Shown one piece after another: positions 7,667 through 15,795 of a DNA stretch of 35,707 bases. The notes below the pieces were generated by a model. It worked only from the letters and a program-made list of their open reading frames with translations, did not search any database and was not told the origin of the DNA. The DNA comes from an uncultured Alphaproteobacteria bacterium (GTDB lineage Bacteria; Pseudomonadota; Alphaproteobacteria; Rhodobacterales; Rhodobacteraceae). The stretch covers positions 1-35,707 of the forward strand of contig CACHDI010000013.1 of assembly GCA_902578545.1 (NCBI GenBank). The letters are read 5' to 3'. The translations under genes and the position numbers were made by a program. Each line of letters opens with the position of its first letter. Position 1 is the stretch's first letter.

Positions 7667-8113
7667 TTATAGTATTGTAATAAATCTGATCCACATCCAT
7701 ACGACTATAGCCGTGGCTGGTACCCAAATAAAAGATCGTGCTGGATACCCTCCTTTAATGATCAAGTTATTAAAAAAGATATGATAAATTGAGTGAATTA
7801 GTCTTAAATAAAAAAACCAATAAGCTAAAGTTATGAAATAATCATCAACTTTATTAGTGATGAAAATGCAAATACAAATAACATAAAACAAAATTGGAAA
7901 TTCTAATAGGTTGGCTAGGTTTCTCTGGGTATTTTTTAAAGTAATACTACCTGTTTCAAATGGAGGATGTCTAAATTCCTCTCCATCTAATCCTTTTTTA
8001 TTTAGTATTTTGTCAAGATATATTTCCTTTAATCTCAGAGATGTTGCTAAAAGAAAAACAACAGTTGTTAATAATACCAGATAAAACATAGGTAAAAAAA
8101 TTTCAGTTCCCAT
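7667..8113 (-). CDS. MAPEG-family membrane protein
   Basis: 148 residues with four hydrophobic helices (about 5-26, 72-88, 92-110 and 126-146). The sequence RNLANLLEFPILFYV (64-78) and the later YLRLIHSIYHIFF carry the NLxExPxLFY and RxxHxxxH patterns of MAPEG proteins (membrane-associated eicosanoid/glutathione metabolism). Bacterial members are mostly uncharacterised; some have glutathione transferase or peroxidase activity. Its neighbour upstream is a soluble glutathione S-transferase, which supports a glutathione-linked role. Confidence 0.85.
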   Translation of the reverse strand: MGTEIFLPMFYLVLLTTVVFLLATSLRLKEIYLDKILNKKGLDGEEFRHPPFETGSITLKNTQRNLANLLEFPILFYVICICIFITNKVDDYFITLAYWFFYLRLIHSIYHIFFNNLIIKGGYPARSFIWVPATAIVVWMWIRFITIL

Positions 8114-8181
8114 AGAATTCTCCTATTAAATCAGATCAATATAAAAATTCTGATCCCGTTAAACATAAATCAAGTGAACTA

Positions 8182-8895
8182 CTAGATTGGCGCTTTTTCA
8201 AAAATATCACCAGAAGCTTTAATGACAGCATCCATTTTTCCAACTTCATTACATATTCTAAGTATAGTAGGACAATCTTTGAATGGTTCACCCCCACAAG
8301 ATTCTCTAAGAATACCAAAGCCAGCTGTCTCTTGAACAGTTCTTACACAAGTATATAAAAAAATATCTGCATAAGAGCACTTAGATCCAGTTAAAAAAGA
8401 TCCATTTTGTTTTGATGACAAATGCTTTTCAAGGAACCCTATCCTTGAATTGTGAAGCTTTGTTAAATTAGAAACCCCAGTTTCCTTTCCACCGTCAGCA
8501 AGCGTATCCGTGAGCCGTAAATTTCTCCAAAAAGGTTCATTGTGCCCTGTAATGATGTCATGAAAAGGAGATAGTACGAAAGAATAGTAATCTTGTGCCC
8601 AGGCCCAATACATATTTATAATCGCTGCCTCATCTGCATTTTGAGGTGTTAATGGTCCTGGATATTTAGATACAAGGTATAAAACTATAGCCATTGAATC
8701 ATTTAATTCTATACCACTATTGTTATCTTTCATCCACGGAATAGTACCAAAAGGTGCCTGACTATCTTTATCAAAATCCTCGCCCATAGGATTTGAGAGC
8801 ATATAGTTGAAATCAATATTGTGCATTTCACAAATAATTTTTATTTGCAAACCCCTACCTACCACAGGAAGATATGCTAAGTCTATATTACTCAT
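8182..8895 (-). CDS. Glutathione S-transferase family protein
   Basis: 237 residues: an N-terminal thioredoxin fold (1-80) and an all-helical C-terminal domain. Y8 in LAYLPVVGRG fits the catalytic Tyr of sigma-like GSTs. P53 in TIPWM is the cis-proline, and NDSMAIVLYL (65-74) is the glutathione gamma-glutamyl binding segment. FLTGSKCSYADIFLY near the C-terminus matches the GST N-capping-box/hydrophobic-staple region. It conjugates or reduces with glutathione in the cytoplasm; substrate unknown. An AAGGAGA ribosome-binding site precedes the ATG. It lies 98 bases downstream of tRNA-Arg and heads the GST-MAPEG-kinase run. Confidence 0.88.
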   Translation of the reverse strand: MSNIDLAYLPVVGRGLQIKIICEMHNIDFNYMLSNPMGEDFDKDSQAPFGTIPWMKDNNSGIELNDSMAIVLYLVSKYPGPLTPQNADEAAIINMYWAWAQDYYSFVLSPFHDIITGHNEPFWRNLRLTDTLADGGKETGVSNLTKLHNSRIGFLEKHLSSKQNGSFLTGSKCSYADIFLYTCVRTVQETAGFGILRESCGGEPFKDCPTILRICNEVGKMDAVIKASGDIFEKAPI

Positions 8896-8993
8896 ATTTA
8901 TTTCTCCTTGATTAATTTATTAAAATTCTAGTTTTTAATTTATTCATTATCAATGAAAACCTTCATTAATTAACCTAAGGTAAAAATGAACAT

Positions 8994-9070
8994 TGGTGCA
9001 CCGAGAGGGATTCGAACCCCCGACCACCTGATTCGAAGTCAGGTGCTCTATCCAGCTGAGCTACCGGTGC
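8994..9070 (-). tRNA. tRNA-Arg(UCG)
   Basis: Read on the - strand, the gene folds into a full cloverleaf. The acceptor stem is GCACCGG with UCGGUGC. The D arm is GCUC/GAGC. The anticodon stem CCUGA/UCAGG carries loop CUUCGAA, giving anticodon UCG, which decodes CGN Arg codons. The T arm is GGGGG-UUCGAAU-CCCUC. Discriminator A and a CCA tail are encoded (8997-8994). A TATAGT hexamer at 9091-9086 could be its -10, but no matching -35 is evident. Confidence 0.96.
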
Positions 9071-9116
9071 ATTATTTAAAAACTAACTATAGCTTGAAAG
9101 TATAAGCAAGAAATTT

Positions 9117-9812
9117 CTATAGTTTAAGTAAATTAAATTTTTTTAAAAAAATGGGCAGAGTTGAAATAAGACTTAGTATTAATAAGCCAATAAACAAAAA
9201 TTTATGATCAGAAAAATTCCAAGTGAAATCAACTTTTTTATTTACAATATCCTCAACTCCAGACCCAATCAATATGATTGATAAAGAACCAGGCATGATC
9301 CCAAAAAAAGTAGTTACTGTATAAGGAAGAAGTCTCACACCTAGTATTGCTGGAGCAATATTTACAAGCCAAAAAGGAAATATAGGAAAAAACCTAATGA
9401 AAAATAAATAACTCCATATATTTTTATTAATTCCAAATTTAATTTTATTTATTAATTCAGACTTTTGATGAATACTCCCTATTGTTTTTAAAATTCCTAC
9501 TTTAATGATCATAAATAAAATCAAAGCCCCTACGGTAGCTCCAATAATCACAGAAAAAAAACCATAATAAGCACCAAAAATATAACCACCAATGAATGTT
9601 AGAAAACTTCCAATTGGAAGAGATATTGCAATAGAAACTACATAAATTATTGTAAATAATATTAAAGATGAAAAAAATTTATTTTCAATAAAATCAAATA
9701 ATTCTGTATGGTATTGGGTAATTAAATCTATAATAAAGCCCCAATAATCAAATAAAAAACTTGAAGATATTGCTAACAATAAAAAAATTAACAGAAGTAA
9801 ATATCTAATCAT
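9117..9812 (-). CDS. TVP38/TMEM64 (VTT-domain, DedA-like) membrane protein
   Basis: 231 residues, strongly hydrophobic with about six membrane segments. GGYIFGAYYGFFSVIIGATVGA and the downstream FFIRFFPIFPFWLVNIAPAILGV segment are the family signatures (Gly-rich re-entrant loop and the R-x-x-P region). The fold is related to DedA lipid flippases/transporters; the specific substrate in bacteria is not established. It is divergent from rpmH across a 143-base gap. Confidence 0.86.
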   Translation of the reverse strand: MIRYLLLLIFLLLAISSSFLFDYWGFIIDLITQYHTELFDFIENKFFSSLILFTIIYVVSIAISLPIGSFLTFIGGYIFGAYYGFFSVIIGATVGALILFMIIKVGILKTIGSIHQKSELINKIKFGINKNIWSYLFFIRFFPIFPFWLVNIAPAILGVRLLPYTVTTFFGIMPGSLSIILIGSGVEDIVNKKVDFTWNFSDHKFLFIGLLILSLISTLPIFLKKFNLLKL

Positions 9813-9896
9813 ATATTATAAAGAGCTTTTAGGATTATAAGTAAAATTGTTCGGATTTTAAATTTATATAAATCTTTCAATTTATATAGTTAATAA

Positions 9897-9925
9897 TTGA
9901 CACAGCACAATATGCATAATAGATA
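9897..9925 (+). promoter_or_regulatory. Predicted sigma-70 promoter for rpmH
   Basis: A perfect -35 TTGACA (9897-9902) is followed after 17 bases by TAGATA (9920-9925), a weak -10. The implied transcription start is near 9932, about 24 bases before the rpmH ATG, whose ribosome-binding site TAAGGT is at 9945-9950. The promoter probably drives rpmH-rnpA and perhaps the genes beyond. Confidence 0.55.
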
Positions 9926-9955
9926 TACGCGAGTCTATTAAACGTAAGGTACAAA

Positions 9956-10090
9956 ATGAAAAGAACTTATCAGCCTAGTAATCTTGTTAGAAAAAGGAGA
10001 CATGGTTTTCGTTCTAGAATGGCTACTTCAAACGGTCGTAAGATAATTAACAAAAGAAGAGCACAAGGGCGTAAGAACCTCTCAGCATAA
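9956..10090 (+). CDS. rpmH: Ribosomal protein bL34
   Basis: A 44-residue [24 protein letters not shown], then [23 protein letters not shown]. This is the full-length, highly conserved L34 of the large subunit. It is followed by rnpA as in most bacteria. Confidence 0.97.
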   Translation: MKRTYQPSNLVRKRRHGFRSRMATSNGRKIINKRRAQGRKNLSA

Positions 10091-10159
10091 CTTTTTTGTT
10101 AATAACTAAATTAAAATGATGAATTAAAGCTAGCTAGCTAATCATTATTTACAAAAGTT
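10089..10159 (+). repeat. Nested inverted repeats between rpmH and rnpA
   Basis: Outer arms AACTTTT (10089-10095) and AAAAGTT (10153-10159), inner arms ATGAT (10116-10120) and ATCAT (10141-10145), and a central GCTA triplet repeat GCTAGCTAGCTA (10129-10140), itself largely self-complementary. In RNA this could form a long, bulged hairpin covering nearly the whole gap. It could attenuate or process the rpmH-rnpA message. Confidence 0.35.
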
Positions 10160-10170
10160 GGGTGGCTAAT

Positions 10171-10560
10171 ATGAATAGCAGAAAACCTAAACTAATAAAA
10201 ATAACAAAAAAAAATGAATATTTAAGAATGAGATCTGGGCTTAAAATATCTACGCCAGGATTTATTTTGCAAGCTAGGCAAAGAGAAAATGAAGACACAG
10301 TTGATCGATCCTCAATTAGGTATGGTCTTACTTGCTCAAAAAGAGTTGGAAATGCTGTAAAAAGAAACCGAGCAAAAAGAAGACTAAGGGCTTTAGTAAA
10401 TGAAATTATTCCAACAAAAGGATTTAAAGGTTGGGATTATGTCTTAATAGGAAAAGAACAAACTACCGAAAAGCTCTCTTTTAAAATACTAGAAAAAAAT
10501 TTAACAGAGAGTTTAGTAAAATTACATAAAATAGGAATAAAAAAATTTGAAAAAAATTAG
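10171..10560 (+). CDS. rnpA: Ribonuclease P protein component
   Basis: About 129 residues. The family core [24 protein letters not shown] (the RNR signature of RnpA) is intact, as is the preceding beta strand with FILQARQRE. It binds RNase P RNA for tRNA 5' maturation. I prefer the ATG at 10171, five bases after GGGTGG. A GTG at 10162 would add three residues and cannot be excluded. Its last 14 bases overlap yidD. Confidence 0.95.
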   Translation: MNSRKPKLIKITKKNEYLRMRSGLKISTPGFILQARQRENEDTVDRSSIRYGLTCSKRVGNAVKRNRAKRRLRALVNEIIPTKGFKGWDYVLIGKEQTTEKLSFKILEKNLTESLVKLHKIGIKKFEKN

Positions 10561-10783
10561 ATACTTTATAATCATACCAATCTATTTATACCAAATTTGC
10601 ATTAGTCCCTTTTTAGGCCGTAATTGTAGATTTGAACCTACTTGCTCTCAATACTGTAAAGAAGCAATTCTAATTCACGGTATTTTTTTTGGTTTAATAT
10701 TAAGTCTAAAAAGAATTATAAGATGTAACCCATTTGGAGGTTTTGGTTATGATCCCGTGCCAAAAAAAGAAAATAAAAAATGA
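10547..10783 (+). CDS. yidD: Membrane protein insertion efficiency factor YidD
   Basis: 78 residues with an amphipathic/hydrophobic N-terminus and the YidD hallmark: [15 protein letters not shown] (28-42), a central helix, then [14 protein letters not shown] (59-72). The family assists YidC-dependent membrane insertion at the inner membrane. It overlaps rnpA by 14 bases and ttcA by 4 (ATGA), indicating translational coupling. Confidence 0.95.
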   Translation: MKKIRYFIIIPIYLYQICISPFLGRNCRFEPTCSQYCKEAILIHGIFFGLILSLKRIIRCNPFGGFGYDPVPKKENKK

Positions 10784-11610
10784 TTGAAACCAAAGAAGAA
10801 ATACATCCCATTTTTGATAATTGCCCAAAAAATCTTGAATTTAAGAAATTAAGAAAGCGAATTATCCGACTAACTAAAGAGACAATTCATAATTTTAAAA
10901 TGATAGAAAAGCAGGCAAAATGGCTAGTTTGTATATCAGGAGGGAAAGATAGCTTCACATTACTTGCAGCTCTTATTGAATTAAAGTGGCGAGGTCTTTT
11001 ACCTGTTGAAATACTCGTTTGCAATCTAGATCAAGGCCAACCCAATTTTCCTAAAACGATATTACCTAAATTTTTAAAAAAATTAGGTATTCCTCATCGT
11101 ATTGAATATCAGAACACCTATTCTATTGTAAAAAATAAAATTCAAATAAACAAAACTTATTGTTCGTTGTGTTCAAGATTAAGGCGAGGCCACCTTTACA
11201 GAATAGCAAGAGAAGAGAAATGTACAGCAGTAGTTTTGGGGCATCACCAAGATGATATTCTTGAAACATTTTTTCTTAATCTCTTTCATGGTGGGAAACT
11301 GTCATCAATGCCTCCAAAATTAATCAACGACGAGAAAGACCTTCTGGTTTTAAGACCTTTGGCAAGTGTAAGTGAAAATGATTGTGAAAAATTTTCAAAT
11401 TATATGAAATTTCCAATAATTCCATGTGATCTTTGCGGTAGCCAAGATGGTTTAGAGAGAAAAAAAATAAAAGAAATGCTTAAACAATGGGAATTTGATT
11501 TTCCTGGAAGGAAACAAGTAATGTACAAGGCATTATCAAACAGTAACCCAAGCCACTTATTAGATAGATCACTATTTAATTTTTCAAATCTTTATAGAAA
11601 CAGGTTGTAA
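10780..11610 (+). CDS. ttcA: tRNA 2-thiocytidine biosynthesis protein TtcA
   Basis: 276 residues with the PP-loop SGGKDS (53-58), C128-S-L-C131 and C216-D-L-C219-G. These match TtcA's iron-sulfur/catalytic cysteines. [20 protein letters not shown] (153-172) is the family signature. It thiolates cytidine 32 of certain tRNAs using ATP and a [4Fe-4S] cluster. Unusually it sits between yidD and yidC, which are normally adjacent, and overlaps yidD by ATGA. Confidence 0.9.
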   Translation: MIETKEEIHPIFDNCPKNLEFKKLRKRIIRLTKETIHNFKMIEKQAKWLVCISGGKDSFTLLAALIELKWRGLLPVEILVCNLDQGQPNFPKTILPKFLKKLGIPHRIEYQNTYSIVKNKIQINKTYCSLCSRLRRGHLYRIAREEKCTAVVLGHHQDDILETFFLNLFHGGKLSSMPPKLINDEKDLLVLRPLASVSENDCEKFSNYMKFPIIPCDLCGSQDGLERKKIKEMLKQWEFDFPGRKQVMYKALSNSNPSHLLDRSLFNFSNLYRNRL

Positions 11611-11662
11611 ATTTTTATTAAAGCTTTATTTCGTAGTAAACAAAAATATTAATGAGTATTTT

Positions 11663-13441
11663 ATGGATGAACAAACAAAAAATCTTATTCTAGCTACAGC
11701 TTTAAGTTTTCTCGTTTTATTAACTTGGATGTTTTTATTTCCACCAGCTCCTATCCCTGAAAATAATGGGTTAAATGAAAATCAGACTGAGCAATCAATA
11801 AATGGAAAAAATAAAAAGTTATCTAATGAAGAAATTTCAAATCTTGAGCAAAGCACAAATCAGAACTCTGAAGATACGTTTGCACCTAGAGTAGAAATTT
11901 TAACAAAAAACCTTAAAGGATCCATTTGGCTAAAAGGTGGTAGAATTGACGATCTTAGCTTACTAAAATATCGAGAAACATTAGACTCCAGTTCTAACAA
12001 TGTATCTTTGTTATCACCTGATGATAGTAAAGATCCTTATTATGCTTTTCACGGCTGGGCTGGAATGGAAGGGTTAGAAGAAAATGATACTCCTAATTCC
12101 AATACTATTTGGACTTTAAAATCAGGAAGTGTTCTTACTGAAAATTCTCCAATAACTTTGAGTTGGAAAAATGAAAAAGGTATTATTTTTGAAAAGACTA
12201 TTTCTATTGACGAAAATTATATGTTTGAAATATCTCAATCCGTTATTAATGGGAGTTCAAAAAATATCAAACTATATCCTTATGGAAATCTTACAAGAAA
12301 TGGACAGCCTGATACAATTGGTTTCTATATTCTACATGAAGGTGTTGTTGGAATGCACGATGGAGAATTAATAGAGACAAATTATGGAGATATCCCTGAA
12401 CTCTCTAGAGACGAAGTGACTAGAGAAATTCAACAAAATGGATGGATTGGTTTTACTGATAAATATTGGATGTCCACACTAATTCCCAGAGCTGGTCAAA
12501 CATTTAAAATGGATCAAAGGTATTACCCTTCATCTGATAATTTTGAAGTATGGATGCGATTACCACCTATAAAAGTAAATAAAAATGAGCGTGCTTCTGT
12601 AAAAACTAACCTCTTTGTTGGCGCAAAGGAAGTAAATACAATTAAACTTTATCAAAGTTCTTTAGATATAGAAAATTTTGTAGACTCAGTTGACTGGGGA
12701 TGGTTTTTTTACCTGACCAAACCAATTTTCTTCCTTTTGGATTGGTTTAATAGTTACACTCATAATATGGGATGGTCCATAATTTTACTAACTTTGTTCA
12801 TTAAAACTTTGTTATTCCCACTTTCCTATAAATCTTTTGTATCAATGTCTAGAATGAAACATTTGCAACCTCAAATGGAACAAATTAAAAAAAATGCTGG
12901 AGATGATAGAGCCAAGTTACAACAGGAATTAATGGCCTTATATAAAAAAGAAAAAGTAAATCCTGTAGCTGGTTGTTTACCAATTTTATTACAAATACCT
13001 GTTTTCTTTTCATTGTATAAGGTTTTATTTGTAACTATAGAAATGAGACATGCACCCTTTATCGGATGGATAAAAGATTTATCTGCTCCTGATCCTACAT
13101 CTTATTTGAATTTATTTGGGTTACTACCCTACTCACCCCCAGATCCAACGAGCTTATTTTCTATTTTTTCTATAGGTGTATATCCAATTTTGATGGGTGT
13201 AACAATGTGGTTACAACAAAAACTAAATCCTGCTCCTACAGATAAAACCCAAGCTATGATTTTTGCTTGGATGCCTTGGGTCTTCATGTTTATGCTTGGT
13301 CAATTTTCAGCCGGATTAGTTATATATTGGGTAGCTAATAATTTGATCCAATTTGGTCAACAATATATAATAATGTACTCTCAAGGAGTGAAACCTGATA
13401 TTTTTGGAAATATAGTAAAATCATTTAAAAAAACAGAGTAA
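11663..13441 (+). CDS. yidC: Membrane protein insertase YidC
   Basis: 592 residues: N-terminal transmembrane helix (about 8-26), a low-complexity Asn/Glu-rich linker, the periplasmic P1 beta domain (about 70-335), then the conserved five-helix insertase core (about 365-580). Core motifs include SVDWGWFFYLTKPIFFLLDWF, NPVAGCLPILLQIPVFFSLYK and the closing YWVANNLIQFGQQYIIM. It inserts inner-membrane proteins with or without SecYEG. The next gene starts one base after its stop. Confidence 0.97.
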   Translation: MDEQTKNLILATALSFLVLLTWMFLFPPAPIPENNGLNENQTEQSINGKNKKLSNEEISNLEQSTNQNSEDTFAPRVEILTKNLKGSIWLKGGRIDDLSLLKYRETLDSSSNNVSLLSPDDSKDPYYAFHGWAGMEGLEENDTPNSNTIWTLKSGSVLTENSPITLSWKNEKGIIFEKTISIDENYMFEISQSVINGSSKNIKLYPYGNLTRNGQPDTIGFYILHEGVVGMHDGELIETNYGDIPELSRDEVTREIQQNGWIGFTDKYWMSTLIPRAGQTFKMDQRYYPSSDNFEVWMRLPPIKVNKNERASVKTNLFVGAKEVNTIKLYQSSLDIENFVDSVDWGWFFYLTKPIFFLLDWFNSYTHNMGWSIILLTLFIKTLLFPLSYKSFVSMSRMKHLQPQMEQIKKNAGDDRAKLQQELMALYKKEKVNPVAGCLPILLQIPVFFSLYKVLFVTIEMRHAPFIGWIKDLSAPDPTSYLNLFGLLPYSPPDPTSLFSIFSIGVYPILMGVTMWLQQKLNPAPTDKTQAMIFAWMPWVFMFMLGQFSAGLVIYWVANNLIQFGQQYIIMYSQGVKPDIFGNIVKSFKKTE

Positions 13442-13442
13442 T

Positions 13443-14111
13443 TTGACTAGTGAAAAACAAGAATTCAATTTCTATATTGGAAATGAAAGAAAAATAGAGG
13501 ACTTAAAAAGCAACCATAAGCTTTTTACAGGGCAAATTAGTTTTATTAAAGGAATAAAATCGTTTCAAGATATACCAGAAGGTGATTTTATAGAAATATG
13601 CTTTTCTGGAAGATCAAATGTTGGAAAATCCTCATTAATTAATTTTTTGACAGGTAGAAAATCAATTGCAAGAACTTCAAAAACTCCTGGGAGAACAAGG
13701 GAAATAAATTTTTTTAGAATAGATTACAACAAACATTTAGTGGATCTACCGGGTTATGGCTATGCACAAGTTTCTAAAAAGGAAAGACAAGCTTGGTTTA
13801 AAATGGTTAAGGATTATTTTTTTTATAGCCATAATTTAAGAAGAGTATTTCTTTTAATCGATAGCAGACACGGATTAAAACCAAGTGACATTGATCTTAT
13901 GAAAATTTTAGAAGAAGCTGCAATTTCTTTTCAACTTATATTTACAAAATATGATAAAATAAAACCAATCGATTTTGAAGAAATTAAGAAAAATACATTT
14001 AATAAGTTATCTTTATTTGCTAATGCTTTTCCTGAAGTTATAGTAACATCTACAAAGAAAAATATAGGAATTGAAAATTTGAGAGCATCGATTAGTAAAA
14101 TATTCGTATGA
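13443..14111 (+). CDS. engB: Ribosome-biogenesis GTPase EngB (YihA/YsxC)
   Basis: 222 residues. GTPase motifs: G1 GRSNVGKS (56-63), G2 around TPGRTREINF (81-90), G3 DLPG (101-104) and G4 TKYD (168-171). It functions in large-subunit assembly. The start is TTG at 13443, one base after the yidC stop; no ATG exists before the conserved region. Translation is therefore probably coupled to yidC. Confidence 0.95.
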   Translation: MTSEKQEFNFYIGNERKIEDLKSNHKLFTGQISFIKGIKSFQDIPEGDFIEICFSGRSNVGKSSLINFLTGRKSIARTSKTPGRTREINFFRIDYNKHLVDLPGYGYAQVSKKERQAWFKMVKDYFFYSHNLRRVFLLIDSRHGLKPSDIDLMKILEEAAISFQLIFTKYDKIKPIDFEEIKKNTFNKLSLFANAFPEVIVTSTKKNIGIENLRASISKIFV

Positions 14112-14139
14112 GCACAATAAGATTTTACTAGGAAAAAAA

Positions 14140-15006
14140 ATGAAGGATTATGATAAAACTGATTGGATAACCTCAGCAAAAACTCTGTCAGAAGCACTTC
14201 CCTATTTGAAAAGATATGACTCAGCTACAATAGTTATTAAATTAGGTGGAGCTGCAATGAGTAATATCGAAAATTTGTCTTCATTTGCTAGAGATATAGT
14301 TTTAATGAAACAGTGCAAGGTTAATCCTATAATTATACACGGTGGTGGTCCTATGATTAATAACGCCCTTAACAAGTGGGGGATAGATTTTAATTTTGTT
14401 GACGGAAAACGAGTAACCGATAAAAAAGCTGTAAAAATTGTTGAGATGGTTTTATCAGGAGATTTAAACAAAAATATTGTTTCATCCATTAATAATCAAG
14501 GAGGAAGTGGGGTTGGAATATCTGGTAAAGACGCCTCTTTAGTAATCTGTGAAAAAGATAATCCAGAATTAGGCTATGTCGGAAAACCAATTCATATTAA
14601 TACTAAATTAATAACCACTCTAGTTGAAAATGACTTTATTCCGGTTATATCACCAATAGGAACAAATGAAGAAGGTGAGACTTTTAATATTAATGCAGAT
14701 ACAATGGCAGGTACTATAGCATCTGCATTAAAAGCAGATAGATTGTTATTATTAACAGACGTATCAGGTGTAAAAGATAACAGCGGTAATAAGATTGAAA
14801 AGGCTTCAACGCAAGCAATAAAAAAATTAATTAAAGAAAATGTAATCAAAGATGGCATGATACCGAAGGTAAATACAGCAATTGATTCTATAGAAAAAGG
14901 TGTTAGAGCTGTAGTTATACTGGATGGAAGTATTCAAAATGCTTGTCTGTTAGAGCTGTTTACAGATCATGGAGTAGGTACATTAATCCGAAAGGAATTG
15001 AATTAG
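14140..15006 (+). CDS. argB: Acetylglutamate kinase
   Basis: 288 residues. K34-L-G-G (phosphate binding), HGGG (67-70), the N-acetylglutamate-binding region around [16 protein letters not shown] (182-197) and the [10 protein letters not shown] nucleotide segment (202-211) are all present. It phosphorylates N-acetylglutamate, the second step of arginine synthesis. The N-terminal helix (about 10-25) is the extension seen in hexameric, arginine-inhibited enzymes. AGGA stands just before an A-run leading to the ATG. Its stop TAG overlaps the convergent aapP stop. Confidence 0.95.
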   Translation: MKDYDKTDWITSAKTLSEALPYLKRYDSATIVIKLGGAAMSNIENLSSFARDIVLMKQCKVNPIIIHGGGPMINNALNKWGIDFNFVDGKRVTDKKAVKIVEMVLSGDLNKNIVSSINNQGGSGVGISGKDASLVICEKDNPELGYVGKPIHINTKLITTLVENDFIPVISPIGTNEEGETFNINADTMAGTIASALKADRLLLLTDVSGVKDNSGNKIEKASTQAIKKLIKENVIKDGMIPKVNTAIDSIEKGVRAVVILDGSIQNACLLELFTDHGVGTLIRKELN

Positions 15007-15767
15007 TGGCCTAGTATTTGACTCAGAAATAATTTAGTCCTATCAGATTGAGGTTTATTAAAAAAGCTTTCTGGTTCATTTTGTTCAACTATTTGACCAT
15101 CGTCCATAAATATAACTCTATCTGCAACTTGTCTGGCGAAACCCATTTCATGGGTAACACAAATCATAGTCATGCCATCCTCTGCAAGTTGTATCATTGT
15201 ATCTAAAACTTCTTTTATCATTTCAGGATCAAGTGCTGAAGTAACCTCATCAAACAACATTATTCTTGGCTTCATACACAATGATCTTGCAATTGCAACC
15301 CTTTGCTGTTGTCCACCTGATAACTGTCCAGGGTATTTATGAGCTTGCTCTGGAATTTTCACTTTTTCTAACATCTCCATTGCAATATCTTGTGCATCTT
15401 TTTCAGGAGTTTCTCTTACCCAGATTGGAGCTAAGGTACAGTTTTCTAATGTAGTTAAATGAGGAAACAAATTAAAATGTTGAAAAACCATTCCAACTTC
15501 TGAACGGATTTTATCAATGTTTTTTAGATCTGTCGTTAATTCAGTACCATCTACAATTATACGACCCTTTTGATGTTCCTCTAATCTATTAATGCATCGA
15601 ATAAGGGTTGATTTACCTGAACCAGATGGACCACAGACAACAATTCTTTCACCCCTCATTACTTCGAGGTTAATATCACGAAGAACATGAAAATTACCAT
15701 ACCACTTATTCATATTGGAAATATGAATAGCAACCTCATCAGTAATATTTATTTTGGTTTTTTCCAT
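15003..15767 (-). CDS. aapP: General L-amino acid ABC transporter, ATP-binding protein AapP
   Basis: 254 residues. Walker [10 protein letters not shown] (46-54), Q-loop Q96, signature LSGGQQQ (149-155) and Walker [11 protein letters not shown] (171-180) define a polar amino-acid ABC ATPase. The Walker B region has Val where the common motif has Pro (DEPTSALD). It powers uptake through AapQM. A GGGGA ribosome-binding site precedes the ATG. It is the last gene of aapJQMP and shares its stop region with argB. Confidence 0.94.
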   Translation of the reverse strand: MEKTKINITDEVAIHISNMNKWYGNFHVLRDINLEVMRGERIVVCGPSGSGKSTLIRCINRLEEHQKGRIIVDGTELTTDLKNIDKIRSEVGMVFQHFNLFPHLTTLENCTLAPIWVRETPEKDAQDIAMEMLEKVKIPEQAHKYPGQLSGGQQQRVAIARSLCMKPRIMLFDEVTSALDPEMIKEVLDTMIQLAEDGMTMICVTHEMGFARQVADRVIFMDDGQIVEQNEPESFFNKPQSDRTKLFLSQILGH

Positions 15768-15795
15768 TTTTAATATCCCCTAAAAGCACTATTAC

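Noticed and set aside
8136-8318. Small 60-residue reading frame at the 3' end of the GST gene
   Set aside because: It lies in another frame of the same strand inside GST, has no ribosome-binding site and no recognisable sequence.
8942-8957. Hairpin TTCATT-ATC-AATGAA downstream of tRNA-Arg as a tRNA terminator
   Set aside because: Loop of three and a six-base A/T-rich stem are too weak, and the GST gene follows in the same direction, so read-through is as likely.
9813-9955. Replication origin near rpmH
   Set aside because: rpmH often neighbours dnaA/oriC, but I see no DnaA boxes (TTATCCACA-like), no dnaA and no iteron cluster; the gap is explained by a promoter.
11613-11640. TAAAGCTTTA palindrome between ttcA and yidC
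   Set aside because: Ten-base A/T-rich palindromes are expected by chance in this composition and nothing else supports function.
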